Below, one piece after another: positions 35,612-44,466 of a stretch of 64,000 nucleotides of DNA (the stretch's first letter is position 1; each line of letters begins with the position of its first letter). Below the pieces are notes generated by a model that made no database searches, was not told where the DNA came from, and saw nothing but the letters and a program-made list of their open reading frames with translations. Position numbers and translations under genes: made by a program. This DNA is from an uncultured Balneola sp. (lineage in GTDB: Bacteria > Bacteroidota > Rhodothermia > Balneolales > Balneolaceae). The stretch lies in contig CABZVB010000002.1 in assembly GCA_902529115.1 (NCBI GenBank), forward strand, positions 1 to 64,000, written 5' to 3'.

Positions 35612-36178
35612 TCAGAAATAGTATACCAACCCTAGATTAAGTCGTCCACTTGAGGCACTCTCTTCAATATTTTCTGTAAAATTACCTATCGATACTTCAT
35701 CTATTGTTATAGCTCCAATCGTATATCCAAGATTAATTGCTAGTTGATCTGAAATAAAAAAGTCGGAACCTAAACCAATACCTATACCTGAGCCTAAAAA
35801 CTCAATATCTCCACCTGGATTATCTTGTAACACTGAAAATCCAAGAAAGGATAATTTTCCAAATGGCTTCACCTTAGAATCTTTCTTACCTAATCTACCA
35901 ATAGCTCCTAAATCAAAATGAGCTAAAGCATAATTTCCACCAACATTTGCATTTATTTCAGACCCATCAAAACCAATAAAGAAACCTAGTCTAGAATTAA
36001 TATTATACCCTATCTCTAATTTGATACCTGAACCAGATTCAGCATCATAGTCGTAATCATCCAATGTCCATGCAGTTCCTTGAAGACTAAATGACAAGTA
36101 AACACCTGCCTGAGTTGAATCTTGGGCATTGACATTAACTGTAGCTATAAGAAACACTACAGGGATTAAATATTTCAT
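35612..36178 (-). CDS. Small outer-membrane beta-barrel protein
   Basis: A 188-residue protein with a signal peptide (MKYLIPVVFLIATVNVNAQ/D), alternating amphipathic beta-strands (LKLEIGYNINSRLGFFIGFDG, IGLGSDFFISDQLAINLGY) and a terminal strand RLNLGLVYYF ending in Phe, the signature of an 8-strand porin-like or OmpA/OmpW-like barrel. Function unknown. Its start is 8 bp downstream of the YHYH-domain gene stop, so the two are probably one operon. Confidence 0.75.
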   Translation of the reverse strand: MKYLIPVVFLIATVNVNAQDSTQAGVYLSFSLQGTAWTLDDYDYDAESGSGIKLEIGYNINSRLGFFIGFDGSEINANVGGNYALAHFDLGAIGRLGKKDSKVKPFGKLSFLGFSVLQDNPGGDIEFLGSGIGIGLGSDFFISDQLAINLGYTIGAITIDEVSIGNFTENIEESASSGRLNLGLVYYF

Positions 36179-36186
36179 AATTAAAT

Positions 36187-38346
36187 CTATTTGATGAGAA
36201 GCATCTTCTTGGCTTCAGTTAAGGATGGAGTTGTTAGCTTGTACAAGTAAACGCCACTCGATAATCCAGAAGCATCAAAGGTTGCAGTATGAAGACCAGC
36301 TGATTGCTGCCCATTAACTAGTTCCATTACCTTTTGACCTAAGTTATTGAATACTTCAAGATTTACTTGAGTTATTTCTGGCAGGACATACTGAATCTGC
36401 GTCGATGGGTTAAATGGATTCGGATAGTTTTGTAATAAAATTTGTTTATCAATCTCCAATTCAAAGTCATTATTTATTGGTATTGGTGTATATGTATTCT
36501 TAGCACCGACATATTTGGCTAATTCTGTATTTTTGACTTGAGAAGTATTTGTCTCTAATAAACCTGGAATATCATTTATGTTTCCTTTAAATGCTCCAAC
36601 AAATAGATGGTGATGAATGAACGATCCTGTTATTTCATTCGTACGTATATCAATAATATCTTTCTCTTGACTAAAAGCATGATAATGATAAGGGTAATCG
36701 CCATGCATATGTCCACCAAATGAATCTAAAGATTCATTAAATCCTTCTAAATTTTCATTTTCATATCTCCCAAATAATAGTATTCCATCATAAGAGATTG
36801 CAATCATTGGTGGGTGACTTTTTCCAATATAATCAACTGAATTATATAGATTTAGTCCATTCCCATTAAATGCATGTCCATCGGCATGATAGTGTAAATC
36901 CATGCCTCTTCCTACGTGTATACCAGTTATAGAAATTTCAGAGGCAGCAGAAGCAAAATTAAGGGTATTATTGAGGCTTGGATATACTTTAACTCCGTCT
37001 ACTGCTATTCCCATATCTCGTAAGCTTGCATAACTGTATTCATCACTTTCAGCAATGGATAAACCTACGTCACTTGCTAAAGTACCTAGTTCTGTAAAAT
37101 CATTTTCGGAAAAATGACTAACTAGTCCATAGTCTTTTAGAGGAATTTTAATAAGATGTGTAGCGAGGGTGGCATTACGTGTAATTGATTGTGTTTCATA
37201 TGAATTTGTTGTTCCATCACCAGGAGGTCTTGGAACATCAATTAAAAAATTTGGTCCTTCAGAAATATTATAAGAGGCAATAACCATGAATGGGTGATAT
37301 TGGTTATTCATATCTGACGCCATTGTGAAATAAACCTCTCTAACCGTAGCCTGCCCTAATAAACCGTTATAAATATCACTTGAGGCTAGTTTTGAACTCA
37401 ACAACCTTTCTCGAAATTTTAAGTAAAACTCTTTTTGATACCTAAGTTTTTCATCATTTTCGATAAGGTATTTTTCAATATCATTTAAAAATGACTCAGC
37501 GTTAGCATCAGAATCAGTATTCTCTCTGAACTGCGATTTATAGAAATCATCTATTTCACCAGAAAATTGAGTACTTGAAAATGGATGCCTTATATAATTG
37601 GATGTATTTGTTGGATATTCTGCAAATGGATTAGTTTGCCATTGAGTTGATTTTGGATCAAAATCACTACCACTAATTAATCTTAATTCTAGAGAATTAT
37701 AGGGGTTCTTAAAACTTAACTCTAATGCTTTTAATTTGTCATCCGTCAATTTAAGGACTGAATTTTCAATAGAAATCCACTTATCTATCCAATTCTCTGA
37801 TTTTTTAAATGCATTACTCCCAGCTTCAAAAATATATTGTGCAGTTGCTTTTAAATGATTCTCATCCAATTCAAATGCAAGAAAAGAAGATGTATTAGCA
37901 GAATTAATTTCTATGGTAGCTCTATCATTTATTATCAATTCGTCAGAATTGTTAGAACCTAAGGAATAGTAACTGTGTAATAGTGGTTGAATGGTAAAGG
38001 CATTTTCTTGAATAGATTCTAAATTATTCAGAATATCAAGTGATGTGATTTGAAAAATTATTTCAAGAGCATCCCTGTTTGTATTTAAGGAATCAAGATT
38101 AAATACTTTAATTTGATTTGAGTTAGCAGTAAAAACTAATGTAGTATTCTCTGAATCACTAATTATTATGTAATCTCTTGAATTAAGTTCTGTTTGATCA
38201 GTTAATTCTAATGAATTGGATATATTGCGATTTAAATAGTCATTAAAAGTTAATGGACTATAAACCTCAATAGCTTGCGAATAGAGGGGAGCACTGATAC
38301 TGGCTACTATGAATAGTAGATTTAATCTAAGACACTTAAAGTTCAT
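36187..38346 (-). CDS. Secreted YHYH-domain protein with T9SS sorting domain
   Basis: A 719-residue exported protein. The signal peptide ends APLYSQ/A. The C-terminal third contains the YHYH domain landmarks [19 protein letters not shown] and [10 protein letters not shown], with many histidines that suggest metal binding. The extreme C-terminus is a type IX sorting domain ([18 protein letters not shown] ... [19 protein letters not shown]), nearly the same as that of the 14.4 kb BspA protein. The N-terminal half is unassigned. YHYH proteins have no firmly established reaction; secretion and surface attachment via T9SS are inferred. Confidence 0.82.
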   Translation of the reverse strand: MNFKCLRLNLLFIVASISAPLYSQAIEVYSPLTFNDYLNRNISNSLELTDQTELNSRDYIIISDSENTTLVFTANSNQIKVFNLDSLNTNRDALEIIFQITSLDILNNLESIQENAFTIQPLLHSYYSLGSNNSDELIINDRATIEINSANTSSFLAFELDENHLKATAQYIFEAGSNAFKKSENWIDKWISIENSVLKLTDDKLKALELSFKNPYNSLELRLISGSDFDPKSTQWQTNPFAEYPTNTSNYIRHPFSSTQFSGEIDDFYKSQFRENTDSDANAESFLNDIEKYLIENDEKLRYQKEFYLKFRERLLSSKLASSDIYNGLLGQATVREVYFTMASDMNNQYHPFMVIASYNISEGPNFLIDVPRPPGDGTTNSYETQSITRNATLATHLIKIPLKDYGLVSHFSENDFTELGTLASDVGLSIAESDEYSYASLRDMGIAVDGVKVYPSLNNTLNFASAASEISITGIHVGRGMDLHYHADGHAFNGNGLNLYNSVDYIGKSHPPMIAISYDGILLFGRYENENLEGFNESLDSFGGHMHGDYPYHYHAFSQEKDIIDIRTNEITGSFIHHHLFVGAFKGNINDIPGLLETNTSQVKNTELAKYVGAKNTYTPIPINNDFELEIDKQILLQNYPNPFNPSTQIQYVLPEITQVNLEVFNNLGQKVMELVNGQQSAGLHTATFDASGLSSGVYLYKLTTPSLTEAKKMLLIK

Positions 38347-38402
38347 TATAATAAAATTTTGTTCGAGTATATCATGAGTTATGACATAAATATACTGTTA
38401 AT

Positions 38403-39977
38403 TTAACCTCCTGGACAGGTACCCCATTTGGGTAGATTTTCTTCTGAAAGTGCACTTTCCGTAGAAAAACGTTCTGGTTTAGTGATAATATTAGAAACGC
38501 ACCACCCGGTCAAATCTTGATTGAAATTACTCGCATTATCAAACATGTATTGCATATCATTTACGGATGATACATCCCAATCACCAATGTCTTGATTAAA
38601 ATTAGAAAATTGGAACATAGCGGTCATGTCTGTCACAGATGAGACATCCCATTTACCTATATCTTTATTAAATCGTTCTGCATAATAAAACATAGACTGC
38701 ATATTAGTTACCGATGAAACATCCCAATTTGCAATATCCTGATTAAATCTACGCGCAGTGTAAAACATGTTTGACATATTTGTGACATTACTTACATCCC
38801 AATTTCCAATATCTACATCAAAAAGTATTGCTTGTTTAAACATATTTTCCATACTACTTACTGATGAAACTTCCCAATCACCAATGTCTTGATTAAAATT
38901 AGAAAATTGAAACATAGCGGTCATGTCTGTCACAGATGAGACATCCCATTTACCAATATCTTGATTGAAAGAGGTACCGTAAAATATTTTTGACATATTT
39001 GTAACATTACTTATATCCCAATCACCAATGTCTTGATTAAAATTAGAAAATTGAAACATAGCGGTCATATCTGTCACAGATGAGACATCCCATTTACCAA
39101 TATCTTGTTGGAAATATTCTGTTTGATAAAACATATAATGCATATTAGTTACAGATGATACATCCCAATAACTGATATCTTGATTAAATTGTATTGCTCC
39201 AGCAAACATATTCGACATAGATATTACGGATGACACGTCCCAGTGAGAGATATCCTGATTAAAATCTGTTTTATTCATAAAAATATTGGATAAATCTGAT
39301 ATACCTGATGTACATGAAAATGCAGCATTTTTATCAGTTATATCTTGATATAACCTTTTTGTATACTCCATCCCGTTAACTATTCCTGTCTCACTACGTT
39401 CTGCGTCTGGACAAATAATCGTAACACCATTCTCCGCACGTTTAAAAGTTTTTTCCTTAAATGTGACAGAAATTGATGTTGCCTCTGTAATAACCAAATC
39501 AATTGTGTCACTTGAATCTGGATATTCAGTCCATCCCTGAAATAGCCAATCTTCGGCAGGGTTAGCAGTTAGTCTAACAATTGTACCAGGTAAATAGTCT
39601 GTTGACTTTGGAAGAGCAATAACCTGTTCTGTTACCTCACCTTCACCAACTACATTTATAGTCAAGGTATATTTCTTTTCTTCAAAGTTAGCCACAACTA
39701 ACATATCTTGATCTAAAGTGAGCGTTGTCGGATTATAATAAGAATTAATATCACCACCCCAATTGGTGAAAACCCATCCTTCCTTAGCTTCTGCAGTCAA
39801 AGAATACGAAGTACCTTCATATGCTGTCCTATGACTAGGATTTGATGTAATTGACCCAGCTTCAGGTGGATCAATAGAAAATGAAATCTCGAATAATGGT
39901 TTTTCCTCAGTGTTAACACAACTAATTGATAAAGTTGCTAAAACTAATACAAAGGAAAAATATTTTAAAAATTGCAT
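38403..39977 (-). CDS. BspA/DUF285-repeat lipoprotein with InlB-B-type repeats
   Basis: A 524-residue lipoprotein (lipobox LSISC) that lacks a T9SS tag. Two InlB B-repeat-like domains come first (GTSYSLTAEAKEGWVFTNW ... LVVANFEEKK; GTIVRLTANPAEDWLFQGW ... SVTFKEK). A cap like that of the 14.4 kb protein follows (GVTIICPDAERSETGIVNGM) and then ten DUF285 units FNQDIGxWDVSSVTxM-x2-MF, ending in a capping unit GWCVSNII. Three units are nearly identical at DNA level. It is related to the 14.4 kb protein but anchored differently. A binding or adhesion role is inferred only. Confidence 0.87.
   Translation of the reverse strand: MQFLKYFSFVLVLATLSISCVNTEEKPLFEISFSIDPPEAGSITSNPSHRTAYEGTSYSLTAEAKEGWVFTNWGGDINSYYNPTTLTLDQDMLVVANFEEKKYTLTINVVGEGEVTEQVIALPKSTDYLPGTIVRLTANPAEDWLFQGWTEYPDSSDTIDLVITEATSISVTFKEKTFKRAENGVTIICPDAERSETGIVNGMEYTKRLYQDITDKNAAFSCTSGISDLSNIFMNKTDFNQDISHWDVSSVISMSNMFAGAIQFNQDISYWDVSSVTNMHYMFYQTEYFQQDIGKWDVSSVTDMTAMFQFSNFNQDIGDWDISNVTNMSKIFYGTSFNQDIGKWDVSSVTDMTAMFQFSNFNQDIGDWEVSSVSSMENMFKQAILFDVDIGNWDVSNVTNMSNMFYTARRFNQDIANWDVSSVTNMQSMFYYAERFNKDIGKWDVSSVTDMTAMFQFSNFNQDIGDWDVSSVNDMQYMFDNASNFNQDLTGWCVSNIITKPERFSTESALSEENLPKWGTCPGG
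38576..39098 (-). repeat. Three near-identical ~80-bp repeats within the BspA lipoprotein gene
   Basis: Copies at about 38576-38657, 38873-38954 and 39017-39098 encode the same stretch, GKWDVSSVTDMTAMFQFSN followed by FNQDIGDW. They differ by only a few bases, so they duplicated or were homogenised recently compared with the other units. Confidence 0.8.
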
Positions 39978-40042
39978 TTCGATTAAATAAGGATTTTTGT
40001 TTTACAACAATACTTGTGAATTTACATATTTCATATTCTAAT

Positions 40043-40213
40043 CTATTTGATAGGGAACATCTTATTTGTTTCAGTAAACGATAAACTGTTTAACTTGTGA
40101 AGGTAGGCTCCACTCAATAATCTAGTAGCATCAAAGATAGCAGTGTGATAACCAGCTAGTTGTTGATCATTAACTAAGACCATTACTCTTTGGCCTGCAG
40201 TATTAAATACCTT
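40043..40213 (-). pseudogene. Orphan T9SS sorting-domain remnant
   Basis: The minus strand reads KVFNTAGQRVMVLVNDQQL then AGYHTAIFDATRLLSGAYL and HKLNSLSFTETNKMFPIK-stop. This is clearly the C-terminal two-thirds of the sorting domain present in neighbouring secreted proteins, with changed residues such as YLHKL for YLYKL and MFPIK for MLLIK. An in-frame TAA at 40214-40216 closes it upstream, and the NPFNP part is missing. It lies downstream of the aldose epimerase gene and is the leftover of a lost T9SS cargo gene. Confidence 0.75.
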
Positions 40214-40229
40214 TTACTATAGTTATAAT

Positions 40230-41312
40230 TTAGTTGATTTTAAAAGAATAAATTGTTGAACTTGTAAATATTGTTCCAGGATGAAGAATTGTATTCGGAA
40301 ATAAAGGCTCATTTGGTGAATTAGGAAAATGTTGGGTTTCAAGACATAATGCAGTATGCTTATTTAGAGGTAGGTCATTTTCAGTATTCAATGTACCATT
40401 TAAAAAATTACCTGTATAAAATTGTAAACCTGGTTCGGTAGTGTAAATTTGAAGACTTCTACCGCTAGTAGGATCAGTTAGTGTCGCAGCTCGGTATAAA
40501 TCATTATATAATTCATGTTTTAATTTCTTATCTAGCACAAAATTATGATCAAATCCAAAAGGGGTATGGATAATTTGTTTGCCAATAATTGTTGACTTAT
40601 TAAAATCGAAAGGGGTGTCTCTAACATATTGTAATTCGCCGGTTGGTATAAACTCTGAGTCTGTCGGTGTATATTGAGTGGCATTTAGGATTAATTCATG
40701 ATTATTTATTTGATTTTGAAAATCACCGCTTAGATTAAAATAAGAGTGATTAGTAAAATTAATAGGGGTTTTTTTATTGGTACTTGCTTGGTAATCGATA
40801 CGAAGGTTATTGCCACTATCTAAGGAAAATTTCACTTGTACATTCAAATCACCGGGATAGCCCATATCTCCATCAACACTTACAGTTTTTAATATAACTT
40901 GTTGTGGGTCGATTTTTTCAATATCCCACAACATTTTATCTAAACCTTTATTTCCTCCATGAAGATGATGATTGCCATTATTAATTGGGAGACTGTATTC
41001 AACATTATCTATAGTAAATTTACCCTTTGCAATTCGGTTGGCAAATCTGCCAATTGTCGAGCCAAAATAAGGGGTTCCTTTTTCATACGGGGTAACATTT
41101 GAATAACCAATTACAATATTTTTAAAAATTCCATTACGATCAGCTGTTTTAATTGAAGTGATAGTTGCGCCAAAATTTGAAACAGATATCTCAGTGCCTT
41201 GATCATTTTTTAATGTAATGACTGTTGATGCAGTTCCGTCTTTTAGATAGCCAAAATTTTTAACATAATTTTTTCCATCATTATTAGAAATACAATTCAT
41301 TAAAAAAAACAT
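40230..41312 (-). CDS. galM: Aldose 1-epimerase (mutarotase)
   Basis: Interconverts alpha and beta anomers of hexoses such as galactose. Visible in the 360 residues are NNGNHHLHGGNKGLDKMLW, NHSYFNLSGD (catalytic His), DHNFVLD, GLQFYTGNFL and LETQHFPNSPNEP (catalytic Glu), all standard GalM motifs. The N-terminus is odd: MFFLMNC looks like the end of a lipoprotein signal, and the hydrophobic part of that signal lies in another frame just upstream of an A8 run (41302-41309). The protein may be extracytoplasmic in relatives. It follows the FGE gene on the same strand by 75 bp. Confidence 0.92.
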   Translation of the reverse strand: MFFLMNCISNNDGKNYVKNFGYLKDGTASTVITLKNDQGTEISVSNFGATITSIKTADRNGIFKNIVIGYSNVTPYEKGTPYFGSTIGRFANRIAKGKFTIDNVEYSLPINNGNHHLHGGNKGLDKMLWDIEKIDPQQVILKTVSVDGDMGYPGDLNVQVKFSLDSGNNLRIDYQASTNKKTPINFTNHSYFNLSGDFQNQINNHELILNATQYTPTDSEFIPTGELQYVRDTPFDFNKSTIIGKQIIHTPFGFDHNFVLDKKLKHELYNDLYRAATLTDPTSGRSLQIYTTEPGLQFYTGNFLNGTLNTENDLPLNKHTALCLETQHFPNSPNEPLFPNTILHPGTIFTSSTIYSFKIN

Positions 41313-41387
41313 ATAAAATTAATACTACAATATAATTTTTTATATCAAAGAATTTATTAGCTCTATTTGATATAAATAATTCGAAAA

Positions 41388-42407
41388 TTATTTATACTTA
41401 TCTACATTATAGTCGATTGATTTAACACCTCTAAAACCAATATGAAACATAGAATTGTCTATTGGTGTATAGCTTCTAGCTGAGACCCTATAACCATGAC
41501 AATAAGAAGTATGACATAAAAAAGAACCGCCTCTTAGAACTTTTTGACTTGCAGGATTAATTATATATGGTTGATTATAGTTTTCATAAGATCGATACCA
41601 ATCCGATGTCCACTCCCAAACATTACCACCCATATCAGACAGATCAAACTGATTTGTACCAAATGTTCCTACTGGTGATGTTGTTAAATAGCCATCGTCT
41701 ATTGTATTCATAATTGGGAAAACACCATTCCATGTATTGGCCATATATGTTGAGTCATTTTCTTTGAGTTCTTGACCCCAGCTGTAAGGATTGTCTCGAA
41801 GCGATATTCCTCTTGCCGCATGTTCCCATTCAACCTCCGTTGGTAAACGTTTATCAACCCAAGATAAATATTCATCTGCATCACTATAGGAAAGCATAGT
41901 AACAGGATGATTATCATTGGCTTTTTCAGCTAACGGTCCTTGCGGATAATCCCATGTTGCATTTGGTAATAATACCCAAGTCGATTTTTTAAAGTCAAAG
42001 ACAACGCCATCACCAAATTTTTCAGCCTCTGTCACGTAACCCGTTTCTTCTATGAAATCTCTAAATTCTGCAACAGTCACCATTTTTTTGTCCATCAAAA
42101 AAGGTTGTACTTCGGTTTGAAATACAGGCTTTTCGTTGGCTAGTCCCGATTCAGAACCTATCCATATTTCGCCTCCTAAGATTAAACTCATCTCCGAAGG
42201 TATCTTATAATTTTTTTTATTCATATCTAACCAACTTTTATATTCATTCTCAGTTGTAATTTTTTCTCCATCTGGTGCATAACAACAATCATTATACGCA
42301 GAAATATTAGAATTCAAATTTACATCGTGATTACTACAGCTAAGTATATAGATAAATAGAAGAGTAGAAACAAATAGTACAATTTTATTGATTATCAAAA
42401 GATTCAT
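41388..42407 (-). CDS. Formylglycine-generating enzyme (SUMF1 family) lipoprotein
   Basis: Converts the active-site cysteine of type I sulfatases into formylglycine. The 339-residue protein has a lipoprotein signal (FIYILSC), the family start GGEIWIGSESGLANEKP, PVTMLSYSDADEYLSWV, MGGNVWEWTSDWY and the C-terminal block RGGSFLCHTSYCHGYRVSARS. The two cysteines (298 and 303) match the catalytic pair of aerobic FGE (GGSYMCHxSYC in human SUMF1), so the enzyme is probably active. The lipoprotein signal places it outside the cytoplasm. It is divergent from a sulfatase across 146 bp, its obvious client. Confidence 0.9.
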   Translation of the reverse strand: MNLLIINKIVLFVSTLLFIYILSCSNHDVNLNSNISAYNDCCYAPDGEKITTENEYKSWLDMNKKNYKIPSEMSLILGGEIWIGSESGLANEKPVFQTEVQPFLMDKKMVTVAEFRDFIEETGYVTEAEKFGDGVVFDFKKSTWVLLPNATWDYPQGPLAEKANDNHPVTMLSYSDADEYLSWVDKRLPTEVEWEHAARGISLRDNPYSWGQELKENDSTYMANTWNGVFPIMNTIDDGYLTTSPVGTFGTNQFDLSDMGGNVWEWTSDWYRSYENYNQPYIINPASQKVLRGGSFLCHTSYCHGYRVSARSYTPIDNSMFHIGFRGVKSIDYNVDKYK

Positions 42408-42553
42408 ATATTTGACAGAGATAAATAATATTCTTACTTAATTATTATTTTCATTTAAACTTAATCTAAAAAAGAAATATAAAATATATAGTTTTATTAT
42501 TAAATAGAGCTAAAATTTAAATTATAACACTATAAAAGACTTGCTATAATCTT

Positions 42554-43930
42554 ATGACTATGACTAAGCAATTATATTTTATTTTGACTTTATTTTTATT
42601 TACTGTGTGCACAAAGATTGATAAGAATTTAAATCCTAATATAATATATATTCTTACTGATGATTTAGGTTATGGCGATATTGGTGTTTATGGTGCTACT
42701 GATATTAAAACGCCCAACATAGATTATCTGGCTAATAATGGGATTCTTTTTACTGATTTTTATTCTGCTTCTTCAGTATGTACACCATCTCGAGCAGGAC
42801 TATTAACGGGGCGTTACCCTCAAAGAATGGGAGTTAATGGTGTGTTCTTCCCAGAGAGTTTCCAAGGTATGCCTATAGAGGAATTTACAATTGCTGAAAT
42901 GTTGAAAATGAAAAATTACAAAACAGGGTTGATTGGAAAATGGCATCTAGGACATCATCAAAGCTTTTTACCTCTTTCGCAAGGCTTTGATGAGTATTTT
43001 GGTATTCCATACAGTAATGACATGGAAAGTGTTGTATATATGAGAGGTAATAAAGTTTTTACACATACAGTTGATCAATCACAATTAACTAAAACTTATA
43101 CACAAGAGGCAATCAATTTTATTGATAGAGTAGAAGACCAACCATTTTTTCTGTTTTTTTCTCATAATATGCCCCATGTACCTTTGTATGCATCAGATGA
43201 GTTTTTAGGTAGTTCTGATCGAGGTTTATATGGAGATGTGGTACAAGAAATTGACTGGAGCGTAGGTCAAATAATTAAAAAGTTGAAGGATAATGATTTA
43301 CTTAATAATACATTAATAGTTTTTTCTAGTGACAATGGACCCTGGTTGGTTATGGAAGATCATAGTGGTAGTTCAGGCGGTTTAAGAGAAGGCAAAATGT
43401 ATTCTTTTGATGGTGGTATGAAAGTACCTTTGATTGCAATGTGGGCATCGTATATTCCTTCTAATACAAGAGTTGTTGAGATGGCAACTCAACTTGATTG
43501 GTTCCCAACTATTGCAGAAATAACTGGTTTTAAAATTCCCAAAAACTTAGTGATAGATGGAGTAAGTATCGCCAAAGTACTTAATAATTCAGATAAAAGA
43601 GAAGATGAGGGTTTTTTATTTTTAGAATACGAAGAGTTAACTGGTTACCGAAAAGGTGACTGGAAAGTAAAAAGACCGTCTATGGGTTTCGAAGGTACAT
43701 GGTGGAAAAATGCTTCTTCTGGTCACGATTCATTGTTGTTTAATTTAAAATATGATCCATTTGAAATGGACAATTTATTTGATGCAAATAAAGAATTTGC
43801 TCGAAAACTATTCAATGAAATGGAGAAAGAATATTTTAATTTAGGTGAGCTACCACCATCGATTTATATTCGAACACCTGCAGATGAAAGTCACTTAGAG
43901 TATCTAAATTTAAAAAATAGCCCTTATTAA
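42554..43930 (+). CDS. Type I formylglycine-dependent sulfatase
   Basis: Hydrolyses sulfate esters, probably on a carbohydrate. The 458 residues begin with an export signal (KQLYFILTLFLFTVC, likely a lipoprotein). NIIYILTDDLGYGDIGVYG provides the metal-binding Asp pair, SSVCTPSRAGLLTGRYPQR has the Cys76-x-Pro-Ser-Arg formylglycine motif, and GKWHLGHH, SHNMPHVPLY and SSDNGPW supply the remaining active-site residues. It has the usual length for family S1. With the divergent FGE and galM it suggests use of a sulfated, perhaps galactose-containing, polysaccharide; that is inference. Confidence 0.93.
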   Translation: MTMTKQLYFILTLFLFTVCTKIDKNLNPNIIYILTDDLGYGDIGVYGATDIKTPNIDYLANNGILFTDFYSASSVCTPSRAGLLTGRYPQRMGVNGVFFPESFQGMPIEEFTIAEMLKMKNYKTGLIGKWHLGHHQSFLPLSQGFDEYFGIPYSNDMESVVYMRGNKVFTHTVDQSQLTKTYTQEAINFIDRVEDQPFFLFFSHNMPHVPLYASDEFLGSSDRGLYGDVVQEIDWSVGQIIKKLKDNDLLNNTLIVFSSDNGPWLVMEDHSGSSGGLREGKMYSFDGGMKVPLIAMWASYIPSNTRVVEMATQLDWFPTIAEITGFKIPKNLVIDGVSIAKVLNNSDKREDEGFLFLEYEELTGYRKGDWKVKRPSMGFEGTWWKNASSGHDSLLFNLKYDPFEMDNLFDANKEFARKLFNEMEKEYFNLGELPPSIYIRTPADESHLEYLNLKNSPY

Positions 43931-44466
43931 AAAGTATTGAGTATAACCAGTCGACATTGAGAGTAACACTGCTAGAAATGAACCGTGAACTGATATAGAA
44001 CCATTTAATCCATACATCCACAATACTTATTCATACAAATCATTTGCATTTAGTAAATCTGGTAAAGACGGAGATAGGATACCCTAAAAAAAACCCAAAA
44101 TATAATAACTAAACAAAAGAATTCATAAAATTCAAAAGATGAATACCTGTTTAATACCTAAGAATCCAGATAGACTTACATTTAGGACATCTTGAGAAAA
44201 ATGAAATATATTCCTGCCACTTGGTTCTCTTCCAGTTATGTTTACACTTAAGACATTTCACTTTAGAGCTTTTTATTTCAACTAAACTTGGCTCTTTAAG
44301 GCCTAAGTAAAGTTAGGTTTCGTATCTGCTATTTCACTTTTAAAAAAAAAGAAAAGTGCCCGATATAAAATCATTCACTTTGTGTTTATTTATTGTAAAT
44401 GCTGTAATATGATCTAAATTATCATGGATCCATCATTATACTCAATAAAGTGCTAGATTATAATAG
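43931..44466. other. 536-bp intergenic region between sulfatase and phosphatase genes
   Basis: Mostly non-coding. It contains a zinc-ribbon-like fragment on the minus strand (listed separately) and a weak AT-rich stem CACTTTT/AAAAGTG (44335-44359) with an A-rich loop. The sulfatase and PP2C genes converge here, but no clean terminator was seen next to either stop. Confidence 0.35.
44151..44261 (-). pseudogene. Zinc-ribbon protein fragment
   Basis: The minus strand encodes VKCLKCKHNWKRTKWQEYI then SFFSRCPKCKSIWILRY-stop. The C-x2-C ... CP-x-C spacing is that of small zinc-ribbon proteins (CLxCGHxW...CPRCKS). The open frame continues upstream about 14 codons to an in-frame TAA but has no ATG; GTG at 44261 is the only usual start. 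It could be a tiny zinc-ribbon gene or a remnant. Confidence 0.4.

Noticed and set aside
43836-44021. 61-codon minus-strand frame at the end of the sulfatase gene
   Set aside because: Overlaps the sulfatase C-terminus, has no recognisable features and no start signal.
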